From Saccharicrinis sp963667815 (GTDB lineage Bacteria; Bacteroidota; Bacteroidia; Bacteroidales; Marinilabiliaceae), in the NCBI GenBank assembly GCA_963667815.1, contig OY764021.1: 64,000 bases of DNA; one strand, 5' to 3'. The first letter of the stretch is position 1. Each line of letters begins with the position of its first letter. The notes beneath the pieces are model-generated. The model searched no databases, was not told the origin of the DNA, and saw nothing but the letters and a program-made list of their open reading frames with translations. The position numbers and the translations under genes are program-made. Positions 17,257 to 27,093 of the stretch are shown here, in pieces.

Positions 17257-20200
17257 ATGTCATATAACTATACGATTGAAAATATACCAGTAAATGCGGT
17301 AATTAATGCCAATGCAGACAAAGGTTTCGTTACAATAAAAGGCGAATTTGCGAAAGATATGATTTGCTATATTAATCAACTTAATGCCTGGCTGAAATCT
17401 TACATAGGAGAAGGAAAAGAGTCCCTTAGCGTTGAATTTAAGCTAAAAGGTCAAATACAGAAATCTGTTTATGAAAGCCTTAATGCCCTTATAGCTACGC
17501 TTAATCAAGGTGTTAAAAAAGGTTGTGCTATTAATTTACATTGGTTTTGGGAAAGCGATAATTTATCAGTTTATAACGATGGTAAAAAGCTTGCTGAAGA
17601 TTGTTGGGCTAATTTTTTTTTCGAGGAAACAGAAAAAGTTTTGCATAGCGAAGAGCAAGAGGTATTTGATTTTGAGCCTGATTTTGATAAAATATTTGAT
17701 GAGTTTTCTAATTGGTTTACTGAAGAAATGAACGTTAATAACACTTCTATCGTTAGCAGACATATGCCCGATTTGAATGAGAAATTGCGTTCGAAAACAA
17801 TACGTGTTTTTTTATCTTCAACATTTGCAGATATGCAGGAGGAACGGGCGTATTTAATCAATGTTGTTTTTCCACACCTTAAGAATATAGCTGGCAAAAG
17901 AGGCTTTGAATTGACGGAGATTGATTTGCGATGGGGAATAACCGAAGAGGATGCAAAAAGTGGCAAAGTCATTCGTTTGTGCCTTAAAGAGATAGACCTA
18001 TGCAGAGAAAAAAGTGATGAATTACCATTTTTTATAGGCTTATTGGGGCATCGGTATGGATGGCAACCAACTTTTGGTGATGTGGCAAATGACACCAGAC
18101 TATTAGCAGATTTCCCAAATGTTCATGCCTATTTGCGTAATAACTTATCTGTAACCGAAATGGAAATGGATTACGCTGTATTAGGTAAAGTTGGTAGTGA
18201 TGAGCAGCTATCATCCCAAGCTTATTTTTTCACAAGAAGTAAGCAATACTTACAAAGCCTGAAGGCGATGAATCCGACCGTTAATTATTTTGATGATAAT
18301 AAAGAGAATGGAGAACGTAGTCTTAGTGTATTAAAGAATAAAATTACTGAAAAGTTGCCAAATAAAATCTCCCCGGAATATGAAAGCAAAGAAGATTTGG
18401 GAAGAATGGTAACAAGTAGTTTTGAAGCTTTTTTGAGTCAGCATTTCGACCGCGAAGCGACTAATAATGGCGAAGATGATTTCGTTCAAAATAAAAAGCA
18501 AATTATATCGGATGATGTGCTCGATGATGAACAACGAAAACAAGCACTGTTTGCACATGGGCATATGCATCAATACATCGAGCAAGAAGATGCTTTTCAA
18601 AAGTTAGACGATCAACTTGAAGACAAAAGAAAAGTAGTGATTACGGGAGGTGTTGGCTCAGGAAAAACAGCTTTTATGGTCAATTTCATTGCTCATAAGC
18701 AGAAGCATAGTAACGATTGTGAGATTTTTTACCATTTCTGTGGAGGTACTTTATATTCCAATAATCTTAATGCCATGTTAAAGCGCCTTATTGCCGAATT
18801 ACAGCGGTACTTAAATTGGACAATTGAGTTACCTGATAACGATGATGAATTACCTGTTACCTTTAAGCAAACAGTATCATCACTGCCTAAGGAAAAAAAG
18901 TATATTATTGCTATTGATGCCATTGATCAACTAAATGAATTGAACAAATTAAACTGGCTACCTGATTATATTTCAGATAACGTCTGTATTCTTCTTAGTG
19001 TAAAGTCACCAATCAATAGTCAAATTCATAGTGCGGTAGCTCTTCTTGCAGCTAAGGCTTTTGAGCAGATTAAAATAAAACCGCTGAACATACCTGAAAT
19101 TGAAAAAATTAGTAAAACGTTCTTAGGTGCATATAGCAAGGAATTACCAGTAGATCTATTACATGAAATTACTTATAATGAAGAATCGAAGAACCCACAT
19201 ATTTTAAGAACGCTTCTTGAAGAGATACGTTTATTGGGTGACCATAACACCCTTAGACAGGATGTGCAAAACTATATTTCCAGTGATAGTTATTTAGCAT
19301 TTTTCGAGAAAGTAGTCGAACGTATCGAGCGAGACTTTGTCGGTTCCCGAATGGTTTTATCACATTTGAGTGTGTCACATTCAGGCTTAACTGAAAATGA
19401 GATATTAGGCTTATTAAATGCAGAAGGTGAACAAGGTATGACCAATCTTGAATGGTCAGGATTATACGAAACATTAAGCCCACATTTAAAAGATCAAGAT
19501 GGGGCATTAACCTGGTCTCACGAATGGATTAAAATATCTGTGAATAAAAGCTTGCAAGCAAATCCTAATGATGTGCTTGCTTTTCAAAAAAAGCAAATTG
19601 CCTACTTCAATAACGACAGAATGGGAGTTCGTGCCTTAAATAATCTACCCTGGCTTTATAATCAAATCAAAGATTGGCAAGAGTTGGGAAACTATATTAG
19701 TGACAGTGATGTGTTTATTGAGTTGTTTGATGAAAGGCGTTTTTCTAATGAGTTAGTACTATATGTCTCTAACCTAGAAACTCACTTCTCTTTTTATGAA
19801 AATATTGTGAATAATATTCATCAAGATGAGCAGGAATATAGGCGGTTCTTAAAATTGCAGTCATTGGCGTTTTTTTATCAAGAACTGAATGAATTAAACA
19901 GAGCAAATGATTTATTCGAGAACGCATTGAAAGTTGTAACAAATTTATCTAAGGATGGCTCAGACAATTATATTGACTTAAAAGTTCGTACTGTAATTAA
20001 TTTGTCAAACGTGGCTTTGGGGGTGGCAAACTTTTCTTTAGCTAAGAAATATAGTGTGGAGGCTGTAGAAATTTTAGGTAATTACCTAAATGCTGATAAA
20101 TACCTGTTAATTAAAAATACTGCATATCATAATCTTGCCATGGCTTATCGCGGTTTATTCGAATTTGAAGAAGCCAAACGAGTATTTAAACAAAACATTG

Positions 20201-21654
20201 CTATAAGTGAGCGATCAGAAACGGAATTACCACATATAAAGGTGTTATTAGCAAATTCGTATACTGGCTTGTTTGGTATTTATTTAGAGCTTCAACAACT
20301 GAACGAAGCAAAAGAGGCCAGCTATGAGGCACTAAGCTTATATTCCGACTTGGAAAATTTATACCCAGAAAGATACCAAATTGCACAGGCTACGGCGTAT
20401 GATAACCTAGGGATTTTAGATTTAAGATTAAACAAGTATGAGGCATCAAAAGAATCATTTATAAAGGCATTAGATATATATAGTTGTTTGGTAGAAAATA
20501 ATCCTAAAGGCTTTGAAATAAAGATTGCATCGATCTATAATAATTTAGGTGCTTTAGAGCAGCATCTTGGTAATATTCCAAAGGCTGGACAATATATGGC
20601 CAAGGCTCTGGAGATATTTGAACGACAAGAGCAATATAATGAAATATTCATGGACACTAAGCTGTTACTATTGTGTAATTTGGGGGAGATTTATTTATTG
20701 CTTGACAAAATACAATTGGCTGAAAAGATCATAGGAAAGGCGGTAATAGTTTATAAAAGTATAGAAGTAGACAATGCTAGTGAGAGGCGTATTTTGGCCT
20801 TAGCTGAAGCTTTAAACAACTTAGGGTGTGTATATGATGCTAGTGAGGAATATAAAAAATCATTGGCTGTTTTTACAGAGTGTTTAGAACTATTTTCTTC
20901 GCTGGACAAAAATAATGATGTAACATTTATTTCTTATATAGCAAGAGTTAATTATAATGTTGGTAGGGCACAAATCCAATTACAAGATTATAATGCTGCT
21001 AAAGAAGCATTCTCATTAGCTTTAGTTGACTATCGTAAATTGGATGAAGTCAATCCTGAAAAGGAAAAAATAAATCTTGCTAATAACCTGGTAAACTCTG
21101 GGCTTAGTCTGGTTAAATTACATGATTATAGTAACGCCATTGAGCTATATGAAGAGGCCTTGGATAACTATTCGATATTAGCAGAGGATGATTCAAAGAA
21201 TATGATTCCAGTTATTGCCGATACTGTATTTAAGCTTGGAATTGCCTATAAAGGCATGAGTAACTATAAAAAATCAAAGGATGATTTGGAGAAGGCCTTA
21301 AAAATATATTTTCATTTAGCTGAAGAAAATTCTGGAGAATATGATATTGATATTGCTGAGATTTATATTGAATTGGGAAGCGTGTTAGCTGAATTAAAGA
21401 AAAATAGAAATGCTGAGAAATGCTATCGGAAAGGTATAGAAGCATACATATTTGCCTCGGAGGGAGAAACTACCTATCATGTTCAAGTAGCCGAAAGTTG
21501 TTTTACTTTTGGTGAGTTTTATGTGAAAAGAAAAAAACGTAAAAAGGCAAAAGAGCAGTTTGAAATGTCGGCAGAGTTATTTAGGCAACTATTTGAAGCG
21601 ACAAATGATGAAAAGTATCAAGTTAAGATGCAATCGGCATTAGAACTTACTTAA
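17257..21654 (+). CDS. SiaC-like / DUF4062 / NACHT / TPR STAND protein
   Basis: The 1465-residue product has four parts. Residues 1-125 match the SiaC (DUF1987) fold, with GFVTIKGEF, VEFKLKG, a helix, then LHWFWESDN. Residues 182-400 are DUF4062: IRVFLSSTFADMQEERAYL, ELTEIDLRWGITEEDAK, FFIGLLGHRYGWQP. Residues about 440-830 form a NACHT NTPase with Walker A GGVGSGKT (464-471) and Walker B YIIAIDAIDQL, followed by WLPDYI and a winged-helix region. Residues about 860-1465 are TPR repeats ending in the last helix pair. DUF4062-NACHT is the core seen in animal TEP1/NWD1-type proteins. The expected mechanism is that TPRs sense, NACHT oligomerises with ATP, and the N-terminal domain signals. The SiaC fusion at the effector end is unusual. 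Confidence 0.85.
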   Translation: MSYNYTIENIPVNAVINANADKGFVTIKGEFAKDMICYINQLNAWLKSYIGEGKESLSVEFKLKGQIQKSVYESLNALIATLNQGVKKGCAINLHWFWESDNLSVYNDGKKLAEDCWANFFFEETEKVLHSEEQEVFDFEPDFDKIFDEFSNWFTEEMNVNNTSIVSRHMPDLNEKLRSKTIRVFLSSTFADMQEERAYLINVVFPHLKNIAGKRGFELTEIDLRWGITEEDAKSGKVIRLCLKEIDLCREKSDELPFFIGLLGHRYGWQPTFGDVANDTRLLADFPNVHAYLRNNLSVTEMEMDYAVLGKVGSDEQLSSQAYFFTRSKQYLQSLKAMNPTVNYFDDNKENGERSLSVLKNKITEKLPNKISPEYESKEDLGRMVTSSFEAFLSQHFDREATNNGEDDFVQNKKQIISDDVLDDEQRKQALFAHGHMHQYIEQEDAFQKLDDQLEDKRKVVITGGVGSGKTAFMVNFIAHKQKHSNDCEIFYHFCGGTLYSNNLNAMLKRLIAELQRYLNWTIELPDNDDELPVTFKQTVSSLPKEKKYIIAIDAIDQLNELNKLNWLPDYISDNVCILLSVKSPINSQIHSAVALLAAKAFEQIKIKPLNIPEIEKISKTFLGAYSKELPVDLLHEITYNEESKNPHILRTLLEEIRLLGDHNTLRQDVQNYISSDSYLAFFEKVVERIERDFVGSRMVLSHLSVSHSGLTENEILGLLNAEGEQGMTNLEWSGLYETLSPHLKDQDGALTWSHEWIKISVNKSLQANPNDVLAFQKKQIAYFNNDRMGVRALNNLPWLYNQIKDWQELGNYISDSDVFIELFDERRFSNELVLYVSNLETHFSFYENIVNNIHQDEQEYRRFLKLQSLAFFYQELNELNRANDLFENALKVVTNLSKDGSDNYIDLKVRTVINLSNVALGVANFSLAKKYSVEAVEILGNYLNADKYLLIKNTAYHNLAMAYRGLFEFEEAKRVFKQNIAISERSETELPHIKVLLANSYTGLFGIYLELQQLNEAKEASYEALSLYSDLENLYPERYQIAQATAYDNLGILDLRLNKYEASKESFIKALDIYSCLVENNPKGFEIKIASIYNNLGALEQHLGNIPKAGQYMAKALEIFERQEQYNEIFMDTKLLLLCNLGEIYLLLDKIQLAEKIIGKAVIVYKSIEVDNASERRILALAEALNNLGCVYDASEEYKKSLAVFTECLELFSSLDKNNDVTFISYIARVNYNVGRAQIQLQDYNAAKEAFSLALVDYRKLDEVNPEKEKINLANNLVNSGLSLVKLHDYSNAIELYEEALDNYSILAEDDSKNMIPVIADTVFKLGIAYKGMSNYKKSKDDLEKALKIYFHLAEENSGEYDIDIAEIYIELGSVLAELKKNRNAEKCYRKGIEAYIFASEGETTYHVQVAESCFTFGEFYVKRKKRKKAKEQFEMSAELFRQLFEATNDEKYQVKMQSALELT

Positions 21655-22030
21655 TAAGAAAAAATGAAGTGTTTTTATTGTAGATTTTCCAAATTGCATA
21701 AAAGGTGTTGTGATCTATACCCGATTCACTTAGGAAAAAAGTAGATGTAAAAAAGCTCTAAGTCAATAAGAGGGCACTGAAAATCCCCTCATATTTTAAG
21801 GGATTAAAAAAAATAGAGGTAATATATAGGTCAAAACTACATTTTATTTTATAGGAATGTTAAATTGTTACATATTTTAATTATTTATTCAGGAGCAGCT
21901 AAAGAGAAAAAAGGATCAGAGAGGAAAAAATAAAGAGAATTAATTAAAATTAGACAGTAGCCCAATACATTAAATAAGATACCAACGAATTAAAGACGTC
22001 ACTATTTAAATTGATCTGGAGAAAATATAG
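21655..22030. other. Intergenic region with a putative RyR gene remnant
   Basis: The 376-bp spacer interrupts an otherwise tight block. It holds no intact gene. Its last part (21887-21943) resembles the 3' end of the RyR gene at 15395. A GAGGG/CCCTC and AATCCC/GGGATT cluster near 21770-21815 could form weak hairpins but lacks a proper T-tract on the plus strand. Confidence 0.4.
21887..21943 (+). pseudogene. Decayed 3' end of a second RyR-domain gene
   Basis: In one frame this reads IQEQLKRKKDQRGKNKEN and stop. The intact protein at 15395 ends IPELLKRKKEQGGKKKVISE and stop. Over 45 aligned bases starting at 21893 and 17081 I count 36 identities by eye. In both places the stop is followed within about 90-120 bp by a gene whose product starts with a SiaC-like domain. 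The stretch is lysine/purine-rich, so chance similarity is possible, but the shared position favours a tandem duplication with loss of one copy. Confidence 0.45.
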
Positions 22031-22438
22031 ATGATAGAAAACCTTGAATTATCAACCTGTCATACAAACGCTAAAATTATAGCAGATGTGCAGTCCGGTG
22101 AAATATGGATTAAAGGAGTGATATGTTATGACCAAAGAAACCTGTTTCAAGAGTTGATCAGTTGGATGGATCTCTACTTTGAAAAACCAAGAGAATATAC
22201 CACAGTTAATTTTTTTGTTGATTATGTACCGAAGTCGATTGTAGGCGAAATAAATAAACTTCTGGTTAAAATCAACGGACTAATCCAACATAATAGAATA
22301 GAGATATTTTGGTATTACCCAGCTGAAGATGACGTTTTATACAAAGTTGGGGAAGATTTTGAATATTTCACAAAGGCTCCTTTTTATTTAGTTGAGAAAG
22401 AAGCGAGAGAAGAATTAAATAAAGACAGAAATGAATAA
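22031..22438 (+). CDS. SiaC-family (DUF1987-like) stand-alone protein
   Basis: The 135-residue product fits the SiaC fold over its whole length: GEIWIKGVI, an amphipathic helix ending LISWMDLYF, the strand TTVNFFVDY, a second helix INKLLVKINGL, then IEIFWYYPAEDD and GEDFEYFTKAPFYLVE. SiaC proteins are phospho-regulated partner-switch components; in Pseudomonas the site is a Thr within an NTSS motif. Here the matching segment reads YVPKSIVGE, so the Thr is replaced by Lys, followed by a Ser. No SiaB-type kinase or SiaA-type phosphatase is in the window. The stop overlaps the start of the AAA+ gene by 8 bp, indicating translational coupling. Confidence 0.8.
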   Translation: MIENLELSTCHTNAKIIADVQSGEIWIKGVICYDQRNLFQELISWMDLYFEKPREYTTVNFFVDYVPKSIVGEINKLLVKINGLIQHNRIEIFWYYPAEDDVLYKVGEDFEYFTKAPFYLVEKEAREELNKDRNE

Positions 22439-24698
22439 CTGCGATCTCATAAATAAAGCAAATCAAAAATTACTAAATAATCAGATAGACGAAGCATTCG
22501 ATTTATATATTAATTATTTAGAAGATATAAATCAAGGGTGGAAAAAAATGTTTTTAAGAGAAATACAAAGGCAAATATCAGATGTCAATGTACGAATCTT
22601 ATTTACAGGAATGAAGGACGTAGATCTATTAATGATAACAGAAGCCGGGCACAAATATGATTCGGAAAGGAGATATGTAATATATATGATTCACTTTTTT
22701 ATTGTGGTAGAAGAGGATGATAGCGATGAGGATGAATGTAAATGCGTTCCTTTAAAACGTGAAGAGATGCTTACTGTTTTAGAGGATATTTTACCGGATG
22801 AAAGAGAGATAGATGTTTTATCTGTAGCCCTTGCAGGTGATGGAGAAGATCCTTTTGAGGAATATAATGCACAATGTGACCTGGGTGAAGAAGTAAAATT
22901 TTTATTATTAGATGATTTTGATTTAAAAACATTGCCGGAGGATGAGTTAGATGATGTGTCTGATGATTTTTACGAATTTATTAATAGTTTGTCTGTTTAT
23001 TTACAGCCAGATAGTATTAAAAAAGTATTGACAAAGGATACACCAGATGACATACAAATTAAAGATATTGCTCCGGTTGAATTTTTTAACTATATAAATG
23101 AGCTCAAACCTTTATTTTCAGAAGTGAGTAATCTGAATTGCATCTTTGAATTATCATTAAATATGGTGTTGGTTAATTCTAATAATATAGAAGGGGTTGA
23201 AACGGCTAAATATTTTTTAAAATCGGTTAACGATGATATTTTTAATGATGGTAAAATAGATGTTGTTCAATATAGGTTTAATGAAATTGATTCAGCCGAT
23301 AGTTTAAGGAGTTTTCTGGAAGGACATGTACGGAAAATAATTGTTATTGAAAATCTGGAAAAGGAATTGAAAGCTGAGCGTTTAATGAATTTAGATGTGA
23401 CGAAATCAGATTTAGTTCAAATTTTGTGCAACCATATGGAACATGATACAAAGAATATTTTTATTCTTTCTATTGAACAGTCAGCCTGGGAAAAACAAGA
23501 TGCTTTATATCCATTGCTTAGAGTGTGTTTTCAACACATATTTCATTTCAACCAATACTCAGAAAATCATCTTCTGAGTTATTTTCAGAATCGATTAAAA
23601 GACAAGGATTATTCTTTAAAAAATGATGCAAAAGAGTTGGCATTAGAATATTTTCAATTTCTGAAAAAGCAATTGACTCCCCATCAGTATAGGCCAATGT
23701 TATCAACAATGTTGGATCGTGAAGTAAGGTATTATAATGCTATTAGAGATGGGGAATTTAATGGCGAGTCGTTGAAAGAGATTTCAAAATCAGATGTATA
23801 TGATGCAATAAAGGATGAATATTCATTAGAAAAACAACGTCCTTTAACTCAAATAATGCAGGATTTAGACAATTTAGTAGGACTAGATGATGTTAAACAG
23901 GGAATTAAAGACAATGCGGCCTTTGTAAAAGTAACCAAGCTTCGAAAATCAAATGATGAAGTGTCTTTAAATGCTATCTTTTCAGGTAATCCGGGAACAG
24001 GAAAAACTACAGTTACCTCAATTTTAGGTGAGATATATAAGAGTATTGGTGTTTTAAGTAAAGGTCATGTGGTTGTTGTAACGCGTCATGATATTGTTGG
24101 TCAATATATTGGTCAGACAGCAATTAACATGAAAAACTTTATTGACCAGGCTCGGGGAGGTATCTTGTTTATTGATGAGGCTTATGCATTATATAAAAGA
24201 GATAGTGAAAAAGATTATGGAATTGAAGCCATAGATACCTTAGTTGCAGAAATGGAGAATATAAAGGATTCAACCTGTGTTATTTTGGCTGGTTATCCTG
24301 AATTAATGCTTCAATTTTTAGATTCAAATCCGGGGTTGGCCAGTCGATTTCCGCACCATATTAATTTTTCTGATTATGATAATAGAGCGTTAATACAGAT
24401 ATTTTTAAAAATGGTTCAAGTTGCAGATTATCAAATTGAAGAATCTGCAAAAGAGGCGATAAGTGTCTTTATTTCAACCTTAACAAAAGAAAAAACAAAG
24501 CATTTTGGTAATGCTCGGGAATGCAGAAATATTTTTGAAAAATTAAAACTGATTCAGGCAAGCAGATTAATATATAGTGATGGTACGTCGGATAGTGATT
24601 TAAATCTTATAAAACTCGAAGATGTGAATAAGATGGTATCATCCTATGTAAAATTAGAAAAAAGGGTAGAAAGACCAAGACGGGTTGGCTATGTATAG
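22431..24698 (+). CDS. CbbX/SpoVK-type AAA+ ATPase with long N-terminal region
   Basis: The C-terminal third (about 485-745) is a CbbX-type AAA+ domain: LDNLVGLDDVKQGIKD entry helix, Walker A GNPGTGKTT (from residue 519), Walker B ILFIDEAYAL (Asp582, Glu583), sensor-1 CVILAGYP and the arginine-finger region NPGLASRFPHHINF. Residues about 270-430 look like a second, inactive AAA module: RKIIVIENLEKEL resembles Walker B, but no Walker A is found. Residues 1-250 are acidic (many Asp/Glu) with no recognised domain; the first 30 resemble a TPR helix pair. CbbX-type ATPases remodel protein partners. Coupling to the SiaC-like gene suggests that one acts on or with the other. Confidence 0.82.
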   Translation: MNNCDLINKANQKLLNNQIDEAFDLYINYLEDINQGWKKMFLREIQRQISDVNVRILFTGMKDVDLLMITEAGHKYDSERRYVIYMIHFFIVVEEDDSDEDECKCVPLKREEMLTVLEDILPDEREIDVLSVALAGDGEDPFEEYNAQCDLGEEVKFLLLDDFDLKTLPEDELDDVSDDFYEFINSLSVYLQPDSIKKVLTKDTPDDIQIKDIAPVEFFNYINELKPLFSEVSNLNCIFELSLNMVLVNSNNIEGVETAKYFLKSVNDDIFNDGKIDVVQYRFNEIDSADSLRSFLEGHVRKIIVIENLEKELKAERLMNLDVTKSDLVQILCNHMEHDTKNIFILSIEQSAWEKQDALYPLLRVCFQHIFHFNQYSENHLLSYFQNRLKDKDYSLKNDAKELALEYFQFLKKQLTPHQYRPMLSTMLDREVRYYNAIRDGEFNGESLKEISKSDVYDAIKDEYSLEKQRPLTQIMQDLDNLVGLDDVKQGIKDNAAFVKVTKLRKSNDEVSLNAIFSGNPGTGKTTVTSILGEIYKSIGVLSKGHVVVVTRHDIVGQYIGQTAINMKNFIDQARGGILFIDEAYALYKRDSEKDYGIEAIDTLVAEMENIKDSTCVILAGYPELMLQFLDSNPGLASRFPHHINFSDYDNRALIQIFLKMVQVADYQIEESAKEAISVFISTLTKEKTKHFGNARECRNIFEKLKLIQASRLIYSDGTSDSDLNLIKLEDVNKMVSSYVKLEKRVERPRRVGYV

Positions 24699-24738
24699 AT
24701 AAGGTTTTAAACTAAATAAGAAACTATTTACAAAACCA

Positions 24739-27093
24739 ATGCAATATTTCAATACAACATATAAAACAAATATTCAAGAAATTAAAATTTCAGATACAAA
24801 TATTAATGATTTTCAAAAAGCTTTTGAATTTGAAGAAAATTATTTGAAGCAAAAGTCTTTAGGTATAGTTCCTCAGGTAATGTTTTTAGAATTTCTTGAT
24901 GATGTAGTTACGAGTTTAAACAATAAAGGTCAAATTAGTGTAATCTATGGACCAGAAGGACTTGGGAAAAATACCAATTTGTTGTATTGGTATTCACATA
25001 ACTTAGTGAGAAATATCAAACACATTTATTATCCAACTATATCAGGTAGCAGATTTACGGATGTGTGCTTTATGATGCAATACTTAAGCTGGAAACTGAG
25101 TGATTTTGATGAGGGATTCATCTTTCATGAGCATAAAAATAAGTTTGAGATTATTGCTCAGTTCTTCGATTGCTTAATGAAAAGATCTGAAAAGGAGAAG
25201 ATTGTCATTATTATACCTGCTATAGATAAATTTTCAGGTATGAATGAAAGTGAAAGGGTAGATTGGTTGCCTATGTTTGAAATTCCTAATGTGAGTTTTA
25301 TTTTAAGTACGAGTAAGCACGAAACTTTAGACTTATTGTCTGAATATAGTGTTGAAATATATAAACCTAAATCATTAAGACCCAATGATATTTTATGTTT
25401 TACGTCAAAGTTGCTTAGTAGTATTAATAAAAATTTAAGTTCAAGTTTATTAGCAGATGTTTGTAACTCAAAGCTTTGTTCCTTGGCTGTTAACTTATCA
25501 ATTATACTAGAGGAAATAAAAGAGATTAAAATCCATGAAGAGATAGATAGATGGGTGCATTATTATTTAGATTGTAAAAGTTATAAAGAATTATTTATTA
25601 AAGTAATACAACGTTGGGAGAAAGACTATAATACTCCGGAATATCCTAATTTGGTTGAGGAGGTTTTAGTTAATTTACAGATTACGTTATTGGGATTGTC
25701 TGAACAAGACTTAATAACAATGGGCGGAAATGGATTATTAGTACCCCAGAACATTTGGATTTCTTTCAGAGGTGCTATCAGTCCATGGCTGATACATAAT
25801 AATGAGACCTTGATAATTGGAAATAATGTATTAAAAGTTGCCATTAAAGATAAGTATCTCAATACTCCTCAGAAGTACATTAAGGCTTATCGGAACTTAG
25901 CTGATTATTTTTTAACTCAATGGATGGGTCGAGATTATAGCAAGCAATTACTAATTGAGTATCCCTATGCTTTAGCACAGAGTCGAAGCTTTAAAGACTT
26001 TGAAAGCTTTTATAAGGACCCACATACGTTGAACAGCTCATGTAAAATGTCTGTTGATTTTACAGTTCAGATGCTTGAATATTATAAGGCGAATGAATTT
26101 GCCTACGATAGACAAGTTCTATCTGAAAAATGGATTTGTAATGATAGCATTTTTCAACAAATAAAAGAAAACCATGATTTTGTATACAATGTGGCTACTA
26201 TAAGATTAAAAATGGGTGAGGTTAAAAATGCTAAGATTTTATTTAATTCCATTGCCAAATATGGTCAACATGTTAATGATATAGAATTAAATATCAAAGG
26301 AGTGTTTGGTTTAGCCTTAATAGCTTTCGAAGAAGGAGATTATAAATTAGCAAAAAATTATTACGAAGGTCTTATAAAAAAGAATTATAAAATTAAGGAT
26401 TTTAACGATAATGGTAATGTTTTTTATAAGTTGGGTGTAATGTATTATAATTTACATGAATACAGAGATTCAATGCATTGCTTTAAACATTCATTTAATC
26501 ATTTCAAAAACAATAGAAACTATGATAGCGCACTGTTATCTTTACGTCAATGGAGTTATTCCTTAAAAAGAGGAGGAGAGCTAGAATTAGCACTGAATAA
26601 ACTGAACGAGGCAATCCAATTTTGCGATAATTATGGGTATAAACATAAAAAGGCGATTATTCAGGAGGAGCTTGGAACCATTTTATACGATTATAATCAT
26701 ATGGAAGAATCTCTTGAGTATCTAAATAAGGCTTTGTCTGCATTTGCAAAATATAATGATTATCAATCATTGGCTATTTGTTTAAGTAAAAGAGCTCTAT
26801 GTACTATAAAAATGGAAGACCTTCTAGATGAAGCAATAGTTGATTTATATAATGCATTTGAACAATGCAGGACTTATGGTTTGGAGCATGTTCACACTGA
26901 GATATTAATGAACTATAGCAAACTCATATCTGCACAAAAGATTTACTGGAAAAGTATGGGATTGGAGAGGATGATTGCTCTTCTGATGGAAGCAATCTAT
27001 AGTCTTAGAGCATTAGATGGAGTTTATTTAGATATCGTTAATGCTATGTCTGAACCAATTAAAAAGATATATCTTTTAAAAAAAAACGATTAG
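24739..27093 (+). CDS. NACHT-like / TPR protein with degenerate P-loop
   Basis: The 784-residue product lines up with the NACHT and winged-helix parts of the protein at 17257 but lacks DUF4062 and SiaC. The P-loop reads G71-PEGL-G76-K77-N78, so the Ser/Thr that ligates magnesium is Asn. The Walker B strand is present as IVIIIPAID, followed by WLPMFEIPNVSFILSTS. About residues 490-740 are TPR-like (for example FGLALIAFEEGDYKLAKNYY and FYKLGVMYYNLHEYRDSM). It is probably a nucleotide-binding-impaired partner or decoy of the intact NACHT proteins. It starts 40 bp after the AAA+ gene on the same strand. Confidence 0.7.
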   Translation: MQYFNTTYKTNIQEIKISDTNINDFQKAFEFEENYLKQKSLGIVPQVMFLEFLDDVVTSLNNKGQISVIYGPEGLGKNTNLLYWYSHNLVRNIKHIYYPTISGSRFTDVCFMMQYLSWKLSDFDEGFIFHEHKNKFEIIAQFFDCLMKRSEKEKIVIIIPAIDKFSGMNESERVDWLPMFEIPNVSFILSTSKHETLDLLSEYSVEIYKPKSLRPNDILCFTSKLLSSINKNLSSSLLADVCNSKLCSLAVNLSIILEEIKEIKIHEEIDRWVHYYLDCKSYKELFIKVIQRWEKDYNTPEYPNLVEEVLVNLQITLLGLSEQDLITMGGNGLLVPQNIWISFRGAISPWLIHNNETLIIGNNVLKVAIKDKYLNTPQKYIKAYRNLADYFLTQWMGRDYSKQLLIEYPYALAQSRSFKDFESFYKDPHTLNSSCKMSVDFTVQMLEYYKANEFAYDRQVLSEKWICNDSIFQQIKENHDFVYNVATIRLKMGEVKNAKILFNSIAKYGQHVNDIELNIKGVFGLALIAFEEGDYKLAKNYYEGLIKKNYKIKDFNDNGNVFYKLGVMYYNLHEYRDSMHCFKHSFNHFKNNRNYDSALLSLRQWSYSLKRGGELELALNKLNEAIQFCDNYGYKHKKAIIQEELGTILYDYNHMEESLEYLNKALSAFAKYNDYQSLAICLSKRALCTIKMEDLLDEAIVDLYNAFEQCRTYGLEHVHTEILMNYSKLISAQKIYWKSMGLERMIALLMEAIYSLRALDGVYLDIVNAMSEPIKKIYLLKKND

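Noticed and set aside
17571..18095. Minus-strand 174-codon ORF inside the SiaC-DUF4062 gene
   Set aside because: It lies wholly antisense to well-defined DUF4062 motifs and has no domain or signal of its own.
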